From Pseudomonadales bacterium (GTDB lineage Bacteria; Pseudomonadota; Gammaproteobacteria; Pseudomonadales; Azotimanducaceae), in assembly GCA_017642855.1 (NCBI GenBank), contig JAEPOO010000002.1, positions 395,545 to 459,544 on the forward strand: a stretch of 64,000 nucleotides of DNA, read 5' to 3'. Positions 1-7,901 of this stretch are shown here, piece after piece (within the stretch, counting starts at the first letter, position 1; each line of letters starts with the position of its first letter). The notes below the pieces were generated by a model, which was not told where the DNA came from, made no database searches, and saw nothing but the letters and a program-made list of their open reading frames with translations. Both the position numbers and the translations under genes were made by a program.

Positions 1-1
1 T

Positions 2-106
2 GCTAAAATTGTTCATGTTGGTCGTCCCTATAGATTGGGTGCTGCATTCAGAGTTTGTCTTGCCCTTAAACAAGCAGAAGGTGTGCCAACTTTATCTAAA
101 AGCTGA
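2..106 (+). CDS. C-terminal end of an unidentified protein (partial)
   Basis: An open frame enters from the left edge and ends at TGA 104-106, giving the last 34 residues of a protein that ends in LSKS. The composition (VGRPYRLGAAFRVCLALKQ) looks like folded protein, but I do not recognise the family. The stretch is more AT-rich than the genes that follow. It could be a chance open frame. Confidence 0.35.
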   Translation, partial: AKIVHVGRPYRLGAAFRVCLALKQAEGVPTLSKS

Positions 107-153
107 TAAGTCTTTACAAAACAATGGGTTGTTTGTCTTTTATGGGTGAAATC

Positions 154-169
154 TGTGAAACAGATCACA
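154..169. promoter_or_regulatory. CRP/Vfr-type operator
   Basis: The sequence TGTGA-AACAGA-TCACA is a perfect match to the core of the CRP consensus (TGTGA-N6-TCACA). Its centre lies about 39 bp upstream of the ATG of the DUF2087 gene. A second half-site (GTGTGA) follows at 176-181. The match is seen in the sequence; control by a cAMP receptor protein is inferred. Confidence 0.6.
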
Positions 170-200
170 AAAAAAGTGTGACGCAAGGTGTCAATCGCTG

Positions 201-626
201 ATGGAAAAGGTCACTTTAGAAGGCGCCGAAGCTCGGTTTGAACGGATGTTCGGCGCTGGTCGACTTCGTCGAATGCCGAAGGGCAGGGCGGACACATTAC
301 TGTTTTTGTCGGTCGCAGCGTCCATTCTTGATCCCCGAAAGATCTATTCGGAACCGGAGCTAAATGAGGAGCTCAAAAACTGGATGTCGGATTTCGTTGA
401 ACAACGTGTATTCGATCATGTTACCGTGCGACGTTATCTTGTCGATTTCCGCCTGCTGCTGCGTGATCAACAGGGCAGTCGTTATCAAACCAATCAGACA
501 ATGATTAATCACACGATTGCGCCTGAAGTTCGTTCGATTCAGCCTGCTCTGATCTTTGATTCGATGGAAACCGCACGTGCACAAAGAAGACTCGATGCAA
601 AACGAGCCAACAATCATTCTATTTGA
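201..626 (+). CDS. DUF2087 domain protein
   Basis: This 141-residue protein has the DUF2087 pattern: a basic segment with MPKGRAD near residues 25-31, then YSEPELNEEL, then the VRRYLVD core near residues 76-82 followed by LLLRDQQGSRY. Family members are short, often next to transcription regulators, and the fold is thought to be helical and possibly nucleic-acid binding; the function is unknown. The start is the first ATG after the CRP-type palindrome, although no strong Shine-Dalgarno is seen. The frame overlaps the next gene by 32 bp, so the two are likely co-transcribed. Confidence 0.8.
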   Translation: MEKVTLEGAEARFERMFGAGRLRRMPKGRADTLLFLSVAASILDPRKIYSEPELNEELKNWMSDFVEQRVFDHVTVRRYLVDFRLLLRDQQGSRYQTNQTMINHTIAPEVRSIQPALIFDSMETARAQRRLDAKRANNHSI

Positions 627-999
627 TGGTGTCTGCAATCTGTGTAACGGAGCGGTCAAATTTGTTCTGAAGCGTGACGCCAGCGGTCAATTCAGTTTCG
701 CCACTACGGAAAGTCGCGCCGCGAAATCCCTGATCCTGACGTACGCCATGACGGTGTCGCTGGATGAAACTTTTGTCCTGATCAAAGACGGTGCGATCTA
801 TTACCGCTCAGACGCGGCGCTCGAGATTGCAGGTGAGCTCATCTGGCCGTGGCGTTGGTTAAAAGGGTTCCGGTGGTTGCCCAAGGGATTCCGAGACGGT
901 ATTTATGACTGTATCGCAAGAAACCGATACCGTTGGTTTGGGCGCCGTGCAGTCTGTATGGTCCCCGATGACGAGATAAGTCATCGGTTCCTCGACTGA
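595..999 (+). CDS. DCC family thiol-disulfide oxidoreductase-like protein (DUF393)
   Basis: A 134-residue protein with the N-terminal DGVCNLCNGAVKF motif that defines the DCC/DUF393 (YuxK) family, a thioredoxin-like fold with CxxC at about residues 14-17. Members are predicted to act in thiol-disulfide exchange; substrates are unknown. The ATG at 595 is chosen because the conserved domain begins right after it; it lies inside the end of the DUF2087 gene, which suggests translational coupling. The C-terminal half, rich in Trp and Arg (PWRWLKGFRWLP), is typical of the family. Confidence 0.85.
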   Translation: MQNEPTIILFDGVCNLCNGAVKFVLKRDASGQFSFATTESRAAKSLILTYAMTVSLDETFVLIKDGAIYYRSDAALEIAGELIWPWRWLKGFRWLPKGFRDGIYDCIARNRYRWFGRRAVCMVPDDEISHRFLD

Positions 1000-1008
1000 A
1001 AGGGTCGC

Positions 1009-1809
1009 CTAGTTAGGGATGCTGTAGGTCAGGTTCAAAGCAATCCCTGGAAGTCGGATGTCATAAGCCTCCTGATCCGGAGAGTTATCGATCTTAAGGT
1101 TGATATCGATACCTTGATAGCGGGCGCCGAATGTCCAGTTTTCGCTGACTCGATAGTTAACGAAAACTGAGGCAATCATCAGGTCGCCTCTGTAGTTATC
1201 GATGTCAGCACCGAGCCATCCGAGGCTGCCGCCGACCAACCATTTCTCACTCAAAGCGTGTTTCATATAGATACGAAGGTTCGGCAAAGGGGCAAGGAGG
1301 TCATCCTCGCTAGATACGACGGTCAAATCGTTCAGATTTCCTTCGAATTCAATTGAAAGATCGATGGCATGGACACCAGCACCAACACCCCACTCGGTGG
1401 TGTCCGAGGATTGGAAAGCGTAATCCATCGCAAAGATGTAAGTTTTCAACTCCAGGTCCGTTGAGACCGAAGAAGACAGCGGGAACGTCTTGCCTGCGAA
1501 ATTGAAGGAACGGTCCGTTGTATTCGTGCCTGAAACATTTAGCGGAGAATAAGCAAGAACGGTCCGCCACTTGTCGTTGATGCGATACCGTGCGCCGATT
1601 TGACCGGCTGTTTCTCGATCATCTACACCAAGGCGTTTGAGATCGATCTCCGTCTCTCGATCAGGGGACTGGGTTGAACGAACTTTAGCGGTAGGTTCTT
1701 GGGAGAGAATGGAGATATCAAATTGCCAGCGGTCAGACAGGCCCGCATGAAAAGACTCTGCCAAGGATTGGCCGGTAAAGGGTAGAAGTAGTAGGGGAAG
1801 ATATTTCAA
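1009..1809 (-). CDS. outer-membrane beta-barrel protein
   Basis: This 266-residue protein starts with a cleavable Sec signal peptide (MKYLPLLLLPFTGQSLA) and continues with alternating hydrophobic/polar beta strands, many ending in aromatic residues. Repeated features such as WGVGAGVHAIDL, KWLVGGSLGW and WTFGARYQGIDI are typical of 8-12 strand barrels. It is probably a small porin-like or OmpW-like envelope protein. It converges with the DCC gene over a 9 bp gap. I cannot assign a substrate. Confidence 0.7.
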   Translation of the reverse strand: MKYLPLLLLPFTGQSLAESFHAGLSDRWQFDISILSQEPTAKVRSTQSPDRETEIDLKRLGVDDRETAGQIGARYRINDKWRTVLAYSPLNVSGTNTTDRSFNFAGKTFPLSSSVSTDLELKTYIFAMDYAFQSSDTTEWGVGAGVHAIDLSIEFEGNLNDLTVVSSEDDLLAPLPNLRIYMKHALSEKWLVGGSLGWLGADIDNYRGDLMIASVFVNYRVSENWTFGARYQGIDINLKIDNSPDQEAYDIRLPGIALNLTYSIPN

Positions 1810-1880
1810 GGGCGCTGGCCCCCCGGTATGACCAGGCGATCATACAGGAGGCTTGCGCACTTGATAAGTTGTTAGACAGA

Positions 1881-2012
1881 TCAGCAGGGCATTGAGTACA
1901 GGTTTTCGCAGCCGGGATCTGTGTCCATTTCATCAGCTTCGTAGAGCTCATCCATGTAGCAGGCTGGCTTCAGCAGGTCTTCAAGGTAGAGGTTGTCTGG
2001 TTCTTCGCTCAT
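1881..2012 (-). CDS. small acidic cysteine-containing peptide (43 aa)
   Basis: A short reading frame begins at ATG 2012-2010, preceded by a good Shine-Dalgarno (AGGAAG, about 7 nt upstream). It encodes 43 residues, strongly acidic, with Cys at 18, 35 and 43; the last residue is Cys (ending in SMPC). There is no signal peptide and no membrane segment. I do not recognise it. The strong ribosome binding site and isolated position between two oppositely facing genes argue that it is real. It could be a small regulatory or metal-binding protein or a peptide precursor; no modification enzyme is encoded nearby. Confidence 0.5.
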   Translation of the reverse strand: MSEEPDNLYLEDLLKPACYMDELYEADEMDTDPGCENLYSMPC

Positions 2013-2209
2013 TGGTTCACTTCCTATCGTCGGATTTGTCGGGTGTTTCCTGAACCGATTACTGCAACCTCGATGCCAATTTTTGGTAACCAAAAAATGC
2101 GGACTGCAGCGGAGCGGATAGTCGTTTTGTGTTCGGTGCTGGTGCAAAGCGACGTTTTCTTGTTTTATGTTGGTGCTGATGGCAGTGTCGAATTAACAAG
2201 AGGTGGGTC

Positions 2210-2866
2210 ATGTTCAAAGCGTACTTCCTAATGTCTCCTGCGACCGGTGAAGCGGCGGCCAATCCCTATCGATACGAAGGTAAAGGAGCGGAGCAGGCAG
2301 TCAAAGATCTCTTTCCGCAGGTAAAGGGCTATGTACAGACTCGTGCGTTACCTGGTCAAGAAGACGCTTCGTTTTCCGGTACTGCAGAACTCTGGTTTGA
2401 TCGTGCCCAGGATGCATTGGAAGCCTCCAGGCAGAACTTTGCGTTGATGCTTAAAGACGGCGTAGACATTCATTCTTCTCTGGCGGGTATGGAACGGGTC
2501 GTTGTTCGTACCCCGGATTACCTATCCGGAAGCCGAATGAAGGGTGTTTATCCTTTTTGTCGAAAAGAAGGAATGGCGCTCGAGACTTTTCAGGATTACT
2601 GGTGGCATCACCATGGACCGATCGCCGCGTTAACGGAAGAAGCCCTGGCCTATGTTCAGATTCATCCTCTGCTGGAATCTTACCAATCCAGCCCACCTGC
2701 CTATGACGGGATCACCGAAATATCCTGGCGGGATGCGCAGGCGGCGATGCGTGGCATCACTTCAAGACAAATGGTTGAAGACCAGGCAAAAGACGCGCCC
2801 AATTTTGTTGCTGATGGCAGTGTAGCGCTCTACCTTGCGCAAGAAGAAACGGTCATCGCACCCTGA
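2210..2866 (+). CDS. EthD domain-containing protein
   Basis: A 218-residue protein made of two ferredoxin-like (dimeric alpha/beta barrel) halves. The second half carries an EthD-type signature, with KEGMALETFQDYWWHHHGP near residues 118-136 followed by HPLLESYQ. EthD-like proteins are linked to degradation of ethers and polycyclic compounds and to anthrone oxidation in polyketide pathways; the reaction here is unknown. The start has a GAGGTGG-type ribosome binding site. It is followed within 45 bp by two small membrane genes on the same strand, suggesting an operon. Confidence 0.8.
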   Translation: MFKAYFLMSPATGEAAANPYRYEGKGAEQAVKDLFPQVKGYVQTRALPGQEDASFSGTAELWFDRAQDALEASRQNFALMLKDGVDIHSSLAGMERVVVRTPDYLSGSRMKGVYPFCRKEGMALETFQDYWWHHHGPIAALTEEALAYVQIHPLLESYQSSPPAYDGITEISWRDAQAAMRGITSRQMVEDQAKDAPNFVADGSVALYLAQEETVIAP

Positions 2867-2909
2867 TAGGAAACCTAATAGCAAAGCGAGTCAACAAAGA
2901 GGGATACGC

Positions 2910-3137
2910 ATGAATGAATTTTGGATGATGGTGATAGGCCTCGGTATGGCTTTTCACGGTTTACTGATTCTCTGGGTCGGCGGTTTACCGCGTGCGTTAA
3001 CGCGTGGTGAATCACCGACTGCACCTCCTGGCACGCCCGAAGCCTTTGGGCTTTTCTGGTTGGATCAGTACAGCTATATCGGGCTGGTTCTGACCATAGT
3101 GGGTCTTGGTCTGGTTTCGGGAGGTTATCTGTCATGA
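2910..3137 (+). CDS. small two-helix membrane protein
   Basis: A 75-residue protein with two hydrophobic helices (about residues 4-24 and 53-72) joined by a short polar, Pro-rich loop. The ATG at 2910 has an AGAGGG ribosome binding site; in-frame upstream sequence is basic and unlike a membrane-protein N-terminus. The gene ends in an ATGA overlap with the following MAPEG gene, so the two are translationally coupled. Function unknown; the context suggests a partner of the MAPEG protein. Confidence 0.7.
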   Translation: MNEFWMMVIGLGMAFHGLLILWVGGLPRALTRGESPTAPPGTPEAFGLFWLDQYSYIGLVLTIVGLGLVSGGYLS

Positions 3138-3505
3138 TTACGGTGACTGCGCTTTACGTCGGCCTGCATGCGCTACTGGCCGTTATTCTTGCTAATTTTG
3201 TCCTTTACGTCCGACTGCGAGGTCACAAAGTCCCGGCGTGGCAACCGGACGCCGCCTTGAGAGTTCAGGCGAACTTCATCGAAAATGTGCCGATTGCTCT
3301 GTTGCTGATCCTGGTGCTTGAGATACAGGGTGTACCGGCACCCCTCCTGCATGGCTTCGGAATTTCATTGTTTGTTCTGCGTCTGCTGCACGCTTTTGGC
3401 CTGGGCACCTACGAGGGCGCAAACTACCCAAGATTGATTGGTGCGCAGGGTACCTTCGTTCTGATTTCGATCATGGCCATTGGTGCGATCGGTACCGCTC
3501 TGTAA
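3134..3505 (+). CDS. MAPEG family membrane protein
   Basis: A 123-residue integral membrane protein with four helices. The pattern VRLRGHKVPAW, then VQANFIENVPIALLL near residues 45-59 and the Asn-Pro-containing NYPRLIGAQGT near the end, is that of MAPEG (membrane-associated proteins in eicosanoid and glutathione metabolism). Bacterial members often have glutathione transferase or peroxidase activity toward hydrophobic electrophiles. The start overlaps the previous stop by four bases. Detoxification in the inner membrane is inferred. Confidence 0.85.
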   Translation: MITVTALYVGLHALLAVILANFVLYVRLRGHKVPAWQPDAALRVQANFIENVPIALLLILVLEIQGVPAPLLHGFGISLFVLRLLHAFGLGTYEGANYPRLIGAQGTFVLISIMAIGAIGTAL

Positions 3506-3510
3506 GTCAG

Positions 3511-4347
3511 TCAGATGACGTAACCGTCACCGGAAGCTCGCACCGTCATGTCAGTAATGGCCACGCCCCAGGGTTGGTTAATGGCGTGAACAATCTGGTC
3601 TGCCAGGGAAGAAGGATCCAGGGCAAAGTACTCAATGTCGTTCACGTCCAGGTGCGAAGCAGGCAGCTGTCCCGCCTCCGCTGCCTCGAATTTGGACATG
3701 TAGGAAGCGGTATTGATACCCAACAAGCCACTAACGGCCTCGGGATTTACGATGCCGCCTGACAGACCGGTTGCAGGTACCCCGGTTGGCCTGATGGTGG
3801 TCACTTTGATTTTCCCCTGTGACTCCATCCGAAGAGACTCTGACAGGAACACCACGGCCGCTTTTGTTGCGCCGTAAACGCCACCACCAGCAGTAGGATA
3901 ATTACCGTAGATTGAGGCGATGTTGACCACATGACCGCGACCCTGCTTGATCATGGGGTCATGTACTGCGGCAATCCCGTTTAAGACGCCTTTGAGATTG
4001 ATGTCGATGCAACGCTCCCAGGCTTCTGCCGCAGATTCGTGATCGGAGTAGAAAGCCAGCGGCATGATGCCGGCGTTGTTCAGCATCACGTCAATCTGGC
4101 CATAGGCGTCTAATGTGGCCCCCGCCAACTGATGCATATCATCTCGTCTGGTGACATCGGCTTTGACCGGGGTTGCCTGGCCCCCTGATGATCGAATCCT
4201 GGAAACAACGTCTTCAAGCGCCTGCTCGTTGACGTCTGCTGCTACAACCTGAGCCCCCATAGCCGCTGTTTTTTCACAGACCAGTTGGCCGAATCCCCCG
4301 GCAGCGCCGGTGACGATGATGGTTTTTCCTTCTACATAATTGCTCAT
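3511..4347 (-). CDS. short-chain dehydrogenase/reductase
   Basis: A 278-residue classical SDR: the cofactor motif TGAAGGFG at residues 13-20, NNAG at 90-93, Ser around 145, and the catalytic YGATK (Tyr158, Lys162). An Asp at the end of beta-2 (AADVN, residues 36-40) points to NAD(H) preference. The C-terminal 80 residues are longer than in the shortest SDRs and contain a variable substrate lid. It is transcribed alone, divergent from the HiPIP gene. The substrate is unknown, probably a hydroxyl or keto lipid, sterol or terpenoid. Confidence 0.85.
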   Translation of the reverse strand: MSNYVEGKTIIVTGAAGGFGQLVCEKTAAMGAQVVAADVNEQALEDVVSRIRSSGGQATPVKADVTRRDDMHQLAGATLDAYGQIDVMLNNAGIMPLAFYSDHESAAEAWERCIDINLKGVLNGIAAVHDPMIKQGRGHVVNIASIYGNYPTAGGGVYGATKAAVVFLSESLRMESQGKIKVTTIRPTGVPATGLSGGIVNPEAVSGLLGINTASYMSKFEAAEAGQLPASHLDVNDIEYFALDPSSLADQIVHAINQPWGVAITDMTVRASGDGYVI

Positions 4348-4399
4348 AGGTCTGTTCCGACAGTCAGTGTCACGATTTACGGGAGACTAACAAAAACCG

Positions 4400-4411
4400 T
4401 GATCTTGATCA
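4400..4411. promoter_or_regulatory. inverted repeat between divergent genes
   Basis: TGATC-TT-GATCA is a perfect 5 bp inverted repeat with a 2 bp spacer in the 134 bp gap between the SDR and HiPIP genes. It may be an operator for one or both. Short palindromes of this size can occur by chance. Confidence 0.25.
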
Positions 4412-4481
4412 TGAACTCTCCAATCAGATTGGGCGTAGAATAGATTCCACGAATTCGGCAAAACCTATTGAGGAGTAAGTG

Positions 4482-4787
4482 ATGCCAAACAGGCGCGATG
4501 TATTGAAAATTGCGGGCGGAATGGCGCTGATACCGCTGGTGAACGTAAACGTTCGGGCTGCGGACAAAGTACCGTTGGACGATCCGGCTGCTGTTGCCTT
4601 GAAGTACGTAGAAGATGCCAACCAGGCGACCCGAGTCGACAAGATGGGTGTTGCCGGCGCGGAACAGCTCTGCTCTAACTGCCGCTTCTATGCGGCGAGT
4701 GCTGAAGAAGGCTGGGGTGGCTGTGCGTTATTCCAGAATCGCCTGGTTGCTGGGCCAGGTTGGTGTGCTGGCTGGGTACCTGCCTAA
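4482..4787 (+). CDS. high-potential iron-sulfur protein (HiPIP)
   Basis: A 101-residue precursor with a twin-arginine-type signal (NRRDVLKIAGGMALIPL) and the four-Cys pattern of HiPIPs: Cys64, Cys67, Cys81 and Cys95 (CxxC-x13-C-x13-C), with GWGGC and GWCAGW surrounding the last two. HiPIPs bind one [4Fe-4S]3+/2+ cluster and carry electrons in the periplasm. The ATG at 4482 is preceded by AGGAG with 6 nt spacing, better than the GTG just before it. Export via Tat, folded with its cluster, is expected. The electron donor and acceptor are unknown. Confidence 0.92.
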   Translation: MPNRRDVLKIAGGMALIPLVNVNVRAADKVPLDDPAAVALKYVEDANQATRVDKMGVAGAEQLCSNCRFYAASAEEGWGGCALFQNRLVAGPGWCAGWVPA

Positions 4788-4806
4788 ACACGGGGCGAGC
4801 CTAGAA

Positions 4807-5985
4807 CTAGAAATAGTAGCGGATGCTCATATAGAGCGTGTTGGGGTTCGGACCATATTCTGATCCGAATTCCGGCAGCCCCATGCGATTCACCGTCAGA
4901 TCATCACCCATGAAATGGTAGTAACCGAAGTCCATGTAAAAGTCTTCGGCGATATTGTACTCCGCACTGATGGAACCGAAGGCGGAGTGATCAGAAAGAT
5001 TGATGATCGCCTGTGCCGCGACAAACCAGAGTGGTGAGAGCTGCAGCGTGAAGCTCGGCATCAGGTAGTGCTCACCTGAGAGGAAAACGCCACCCCGCTG
5101 ATAAGGCAGGGTCTGTAGGTTGGCAAGATAATTCTCGGGATCATCACTGCCAGCGCCATTGTAGTGATACTCGATTTGTCCAAACGTGTTCTCGGAGAAC
5201 GCGTAGTCGAGACCGGTGGACAGGCGCGTATAGTCTTCGTCTCCCCATACCCCTGCGGCTTCGAACCAGAAGCCCATACCACCGATCGCACTCTGTACAC
5301 CAAAGCCAAGCAGGTCCTGTTTCGAAAATCGCATCACAGCGAGGTGATAGTCAACGCCCGCGGCATTGGTTCGTAGCTGCAGAAACGCGGCTGAATTCTC
5401 CGGATCCGCATCGTCCCCCAGGACAATTCCGACATCGATCTCGCCGAGTTCGCCCCAGGGGCGCTGAAAACGCACGGCATCTACCCCTGTTCGGTATTCA
5501 GTATTGAAAGTTCGAACATCGAAAGGCAGGAAGATGTCAGTCGGGTTAATGATTCGCGCCGAGCCGAAAGAGATAGCCTGGCGACCAAGGGTGAGATCAC
5601 CTGCATCCATTTGAATCTGAACATTAAAGCGATCCAGGTTCTGATAGATCTGATGCTTGTTATCTTCGCTCAGGAGCCTCGGGTCGATGTCGGTGAGGCG
5701 ATAGCTGTCTCCGACGACATTGAACGTCGGTATCGCCGCGTTCAATTCATTGGATACCATGACTGGACTCAACTCGTAGTGCAGCTGCCAAACGATACGC
5801 TCCGAAAAACCTTCCCACATCAGTCGCAGGCTGTTCTGCGACTGATAGATTTCGTTGGCCATAATGACGTCGTTGTCTATCTCGTCCTGGGCGACAGCGA
5901 ATGATTTTGCGTAACCAGTGAGGTTAACGTCTGCCTTTAGAGGCATTGCAGAAACAAGTAGGAGTAGGAGTGCTGTCCGGTGCAC
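4807..5985 (-). CDS. outer-membrane beta-barrel protein of an ABC-export operon
   Basis: A 392-residue protein with a Sec signal (MHRTALLLLLVSAMPLKA) and a long series of amphipathic beta strands ending in a C-terminal aromatic residue (SIRYYF), the usual signal for BAM-dependent insertion. Its GTG start directly abuts the stop of the upstream ATPase gene (TAAGTG), so translation is coupled. It is the last gene of an operon with a LolA-like protein, two FtsX permeases and an ATPase, which suggests it is a cargo or the outer-membrane partner of that transporter. No specific porin family is recognised. Confidence 0.65.
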   Translation of the reverse strand: MHRTALLLLLVSAMPLKADVNLTGYAKSFAVAQDEIDNDVIMANEIYQSQNSLRLMWEGFSERIVWQLHYELSPVMVSNELNAAIPTFNVVGDSYRLTDIDPRLLSEDNKHQIYQNLDRFNVQIQMDAGDLTLGRQAISFGSARIINPTDIFLPFDVRTFNTEYRTGVDAVRFQRPWGELGEIDVGIVLGDDADPENSAAFLQLRTNAAGVDYHLAVMRFSKQDLLGFGVQSAIGGMGFWFEAAGVWGDEDYTRLSTGLDYAFSENTFGQIEYHYNGAGSDDPENYLANLQTLPYQRGGVFLSGEHYLMPSFTLQLSPLWFVAAQAIINLSDHSAFGSISAEYNIAEDFYMDFGYYHFMGDDLTVNRMGLPEFGSEYGPNPNTLYMSIRYYF

Positions 5986-6672
5986 TTACTTGCGTTCGTC
6001 CTTTTCGATAGCGCCGTCTTCCAGGTGAATCAGTCTGGTTGCTCTGTCCATAATCTTCTGATCATGGGTAGAGAAGACAAACGTCATGTTCTGTTTCTCA
6101 TTCAGCTCACGCATCACATCCAGCAACGCAATACCGGTTTTTGAATCTAGGTTCGCAGTTGGTTCATCTGCAAGGATGATGTCTGGCTGTGATGCCATGG
6201 CACGAGCGACGGCAACTCTCTGTTGCTGACCACCGGATAGATGTGCCGGGCGGCGATCACCGAGACCCTCGAGACCAACCAAATTCAGCATATCGCCTAC
6301 GCGGCTTTTTCGTTCTGCCGCAGGAACACCCTGTAGCAACATGATGTATTCAATGTTTTCTTGTGCGGATAGCACCGGGATCAGATTGTAGGCCTGGAAA
6401 ATGAAACCGATGTGGTCTCGACGAAAGTCGGAGAGCTCGTTGCCGCTCATCTCGGCAATGTTGGCGCCTGAGAGAAACACTGATCCATCGTCCGGTTCAT
6501 CCAATCCGCCAATCAGGTGCAGCAGCGTTGTTTTACCCGAGCCGGAAGGCCCGATGATTGCCGTGAACTCGCCCTTTTCGATTTCAACGGATACTTTGTT
6601 AAGCGCGATGATCTCAGTTTCATCACTGCCGAATTTACGAAGTAGGTTCTTAGTCTCGATTACATTGGTCAT
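5986..6672 (-). CDS. LolD/MacB-type ABC transporter ATPase
   Basis: A 228-residue ABC ATPase: Walker A GPSGSGKT at 41-48, Q-loop Gln93, signature LSGGQ at 145-149, Walker B IILADE at 165-170, and switch His in FSTHD. The length and the motifs FQAYNLIPVLSAQEN and DEPTANLDS place it in the LolD/MacB/FtsE group, which powers extraction or export of envelope substrates rather than import. It follows two FtsX-type permeases on the same strand with a short gap, and precedes the barrel gene. Confidence 0.92.
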   Translation of the reverse strand: MTNVIETKNLLRKFGSDETEIIALNKVSVEIEKGEFTAIIGPSGSGKTTLLHLIGGLDEPDDGSVFLSGANIAEMSGNELSDFRRDHIGFIFQAYNLIPVLSAQENIEYIMLLQGVPAAERKSRVGDMLNLVGLEGLGDRRPAHLSGGQQQRVAVARAMASQPDIILADEPTANLDSKTGIALLDVMRELNEKQNMTFVFSTHDQKIMDRATRLIHLEDGAIEKDERK

Positions 6673-6680
6673 GGTGAGTC

Positions 6681-7901
6681 CTAGAGGGCCCTCTGCAGAG
6701 CCTGTGTCGGCACAATTTTTGATGCATACAGAGCGGGGTAAAGCGCTGCCGTCAGGGTCAGCAGCGTGACGTAGATGGGGAAATGAATAAACTGATAGGT
6801 GGCAAGTCGCGTGTACATGTTTCCATCAACGACGATGCCGGATACCTCCATTTTCCCCATTGGGATGCCGTTTTCGCTGAAGTAGTCACCGATCAGGTAA
6901 GCCATCAGCAGTCCAAATGTGCAGCTCAGAAGCGCCAGCAATAACGCTTCAATAAGTACCAGCTGAGTGATTTGAAAGGGTGTTGTGCCGATCGCTTTTG
7001 AAACACCGAATTCATAGATGCGCTCATAGATCGACATGAACATGGAGTTGATCACACCGAGGGACGTCAGCAGGAAAAGCACCAGACCAACAATCATGGT
7101 CGAGAAGCTCGACATCTCAATCATGGCGCCGATAGACGGTTGCAAGTCAAGCCAGCCAAGTGCTTCCACTTCATCGTCAGTCAGCGTCTGAAACAATGGC
7201 AGGTCGGGTTTTCTTGAAATCTCCGGATCGTTGAACTGCAGCGCGATCTGATGGACGTGACCCTGCATACCCAGCAAAGATTGCGCTTTCTTAAGATTGA
7301 TGAAGATGTAAGTCTTGTCTATTTCTTCGGGACCAAACTCCAGCACGCCGGTCAATCTGAATAGTTCCTGCGCGATCTCATTGGTATCGACAGCCGCGGC
7401 AGTCAGGACGACTCGATCACCCAGCTCGATCTCGAGCAGATCCACCATGGGTTTGCCCATGAGTAGTTCTCGTTCACCCCCGCTAAGGTATTCCCCTTCG
7501 ATGAGGGCATCTTTGATTCTGCTGACTTCGAGTTCCCGCTCGGCGTCCACACCATAAATCAAACCGCCGGTGGTGTTGTAGCTGGAGGCGACCATGCCTC
7601 CGATAATAACCCGCGGTGCATAGCCGGCGACTTCATTGTCTGTTTCAATGATGTTGATCACCCCGACGGGATCTTCTATGAAGTATTCGGGTTCAAGATT
7701 GGTACGAAAGTCTCGATGGTTGACCTGGGCTTCGCCCTCCAGTGTTTTGGTGATTCCGCCGACCATCACGTCGACCATACCGAGAACGAGGCCATCGACC
7801 AGAATCAGGACGACGAGGGATGACGAGATGAGCAGGCAGGTCAGTATCGTTCGCCGAACATTTCTGAAAAGGTTTCGCCATGCCAGTTTGAACATCAGCA
7901 T
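6681..7901 (-). CDS. FtsX/MacB-type ABC transporter permease (second)
   Basis: A 406-residue permease with one N-terminal helix (about 20-42), a large periplasmic domain (about 45-270) and three C-terminal helices, the FtsX/LolC/MacB layout. The start ATG overlaps the stop of the preceding permease gene (TGATG). The sequences LILVDGLVLGM and IYEFGVSKAIGTTPFQ resemble conserved FtsX elements, the latter the coupling-helix region that contacts the ATPase. With the first permease it probably forms a LolCE-like heterodimer. Confidence 0.88.
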   Translation of the reverse strand: MLMFKLAWRNLFRNVRRTILTCLLISSSLVVLILVDGLVLGMVDVMVGGITKTLEGEAQVNHRDFRTNLEPEYFIEDPVGVINIIETDNEVAGYAPRVIIGGMVASSYNTTGGLIYGVDAERELEVSRIKDALIEGEYLSGGERELLMGKPMVDLLEIELGDRVVLTAAAVDTNEIAQELFRLTGVLEFGPEEIDKTYIFINLKKAQSLLGMQGHVHQIALQFNDPEISRKPDLPLFQTLTDDEVEALGWLDLQPSIGAMIEMSSFSTMIVGLVLFLLTSLGVINSMFMSIYERIYEFGVSKAIGTTPFQITQLVLIEALLLALLSCTFGLLMAYLIGDYFSENGIPMGKMEVSGIVVDGNMYTRLATYQFIHFPIYVTLLTLTAALYPALYASKIVPTQALQRAL

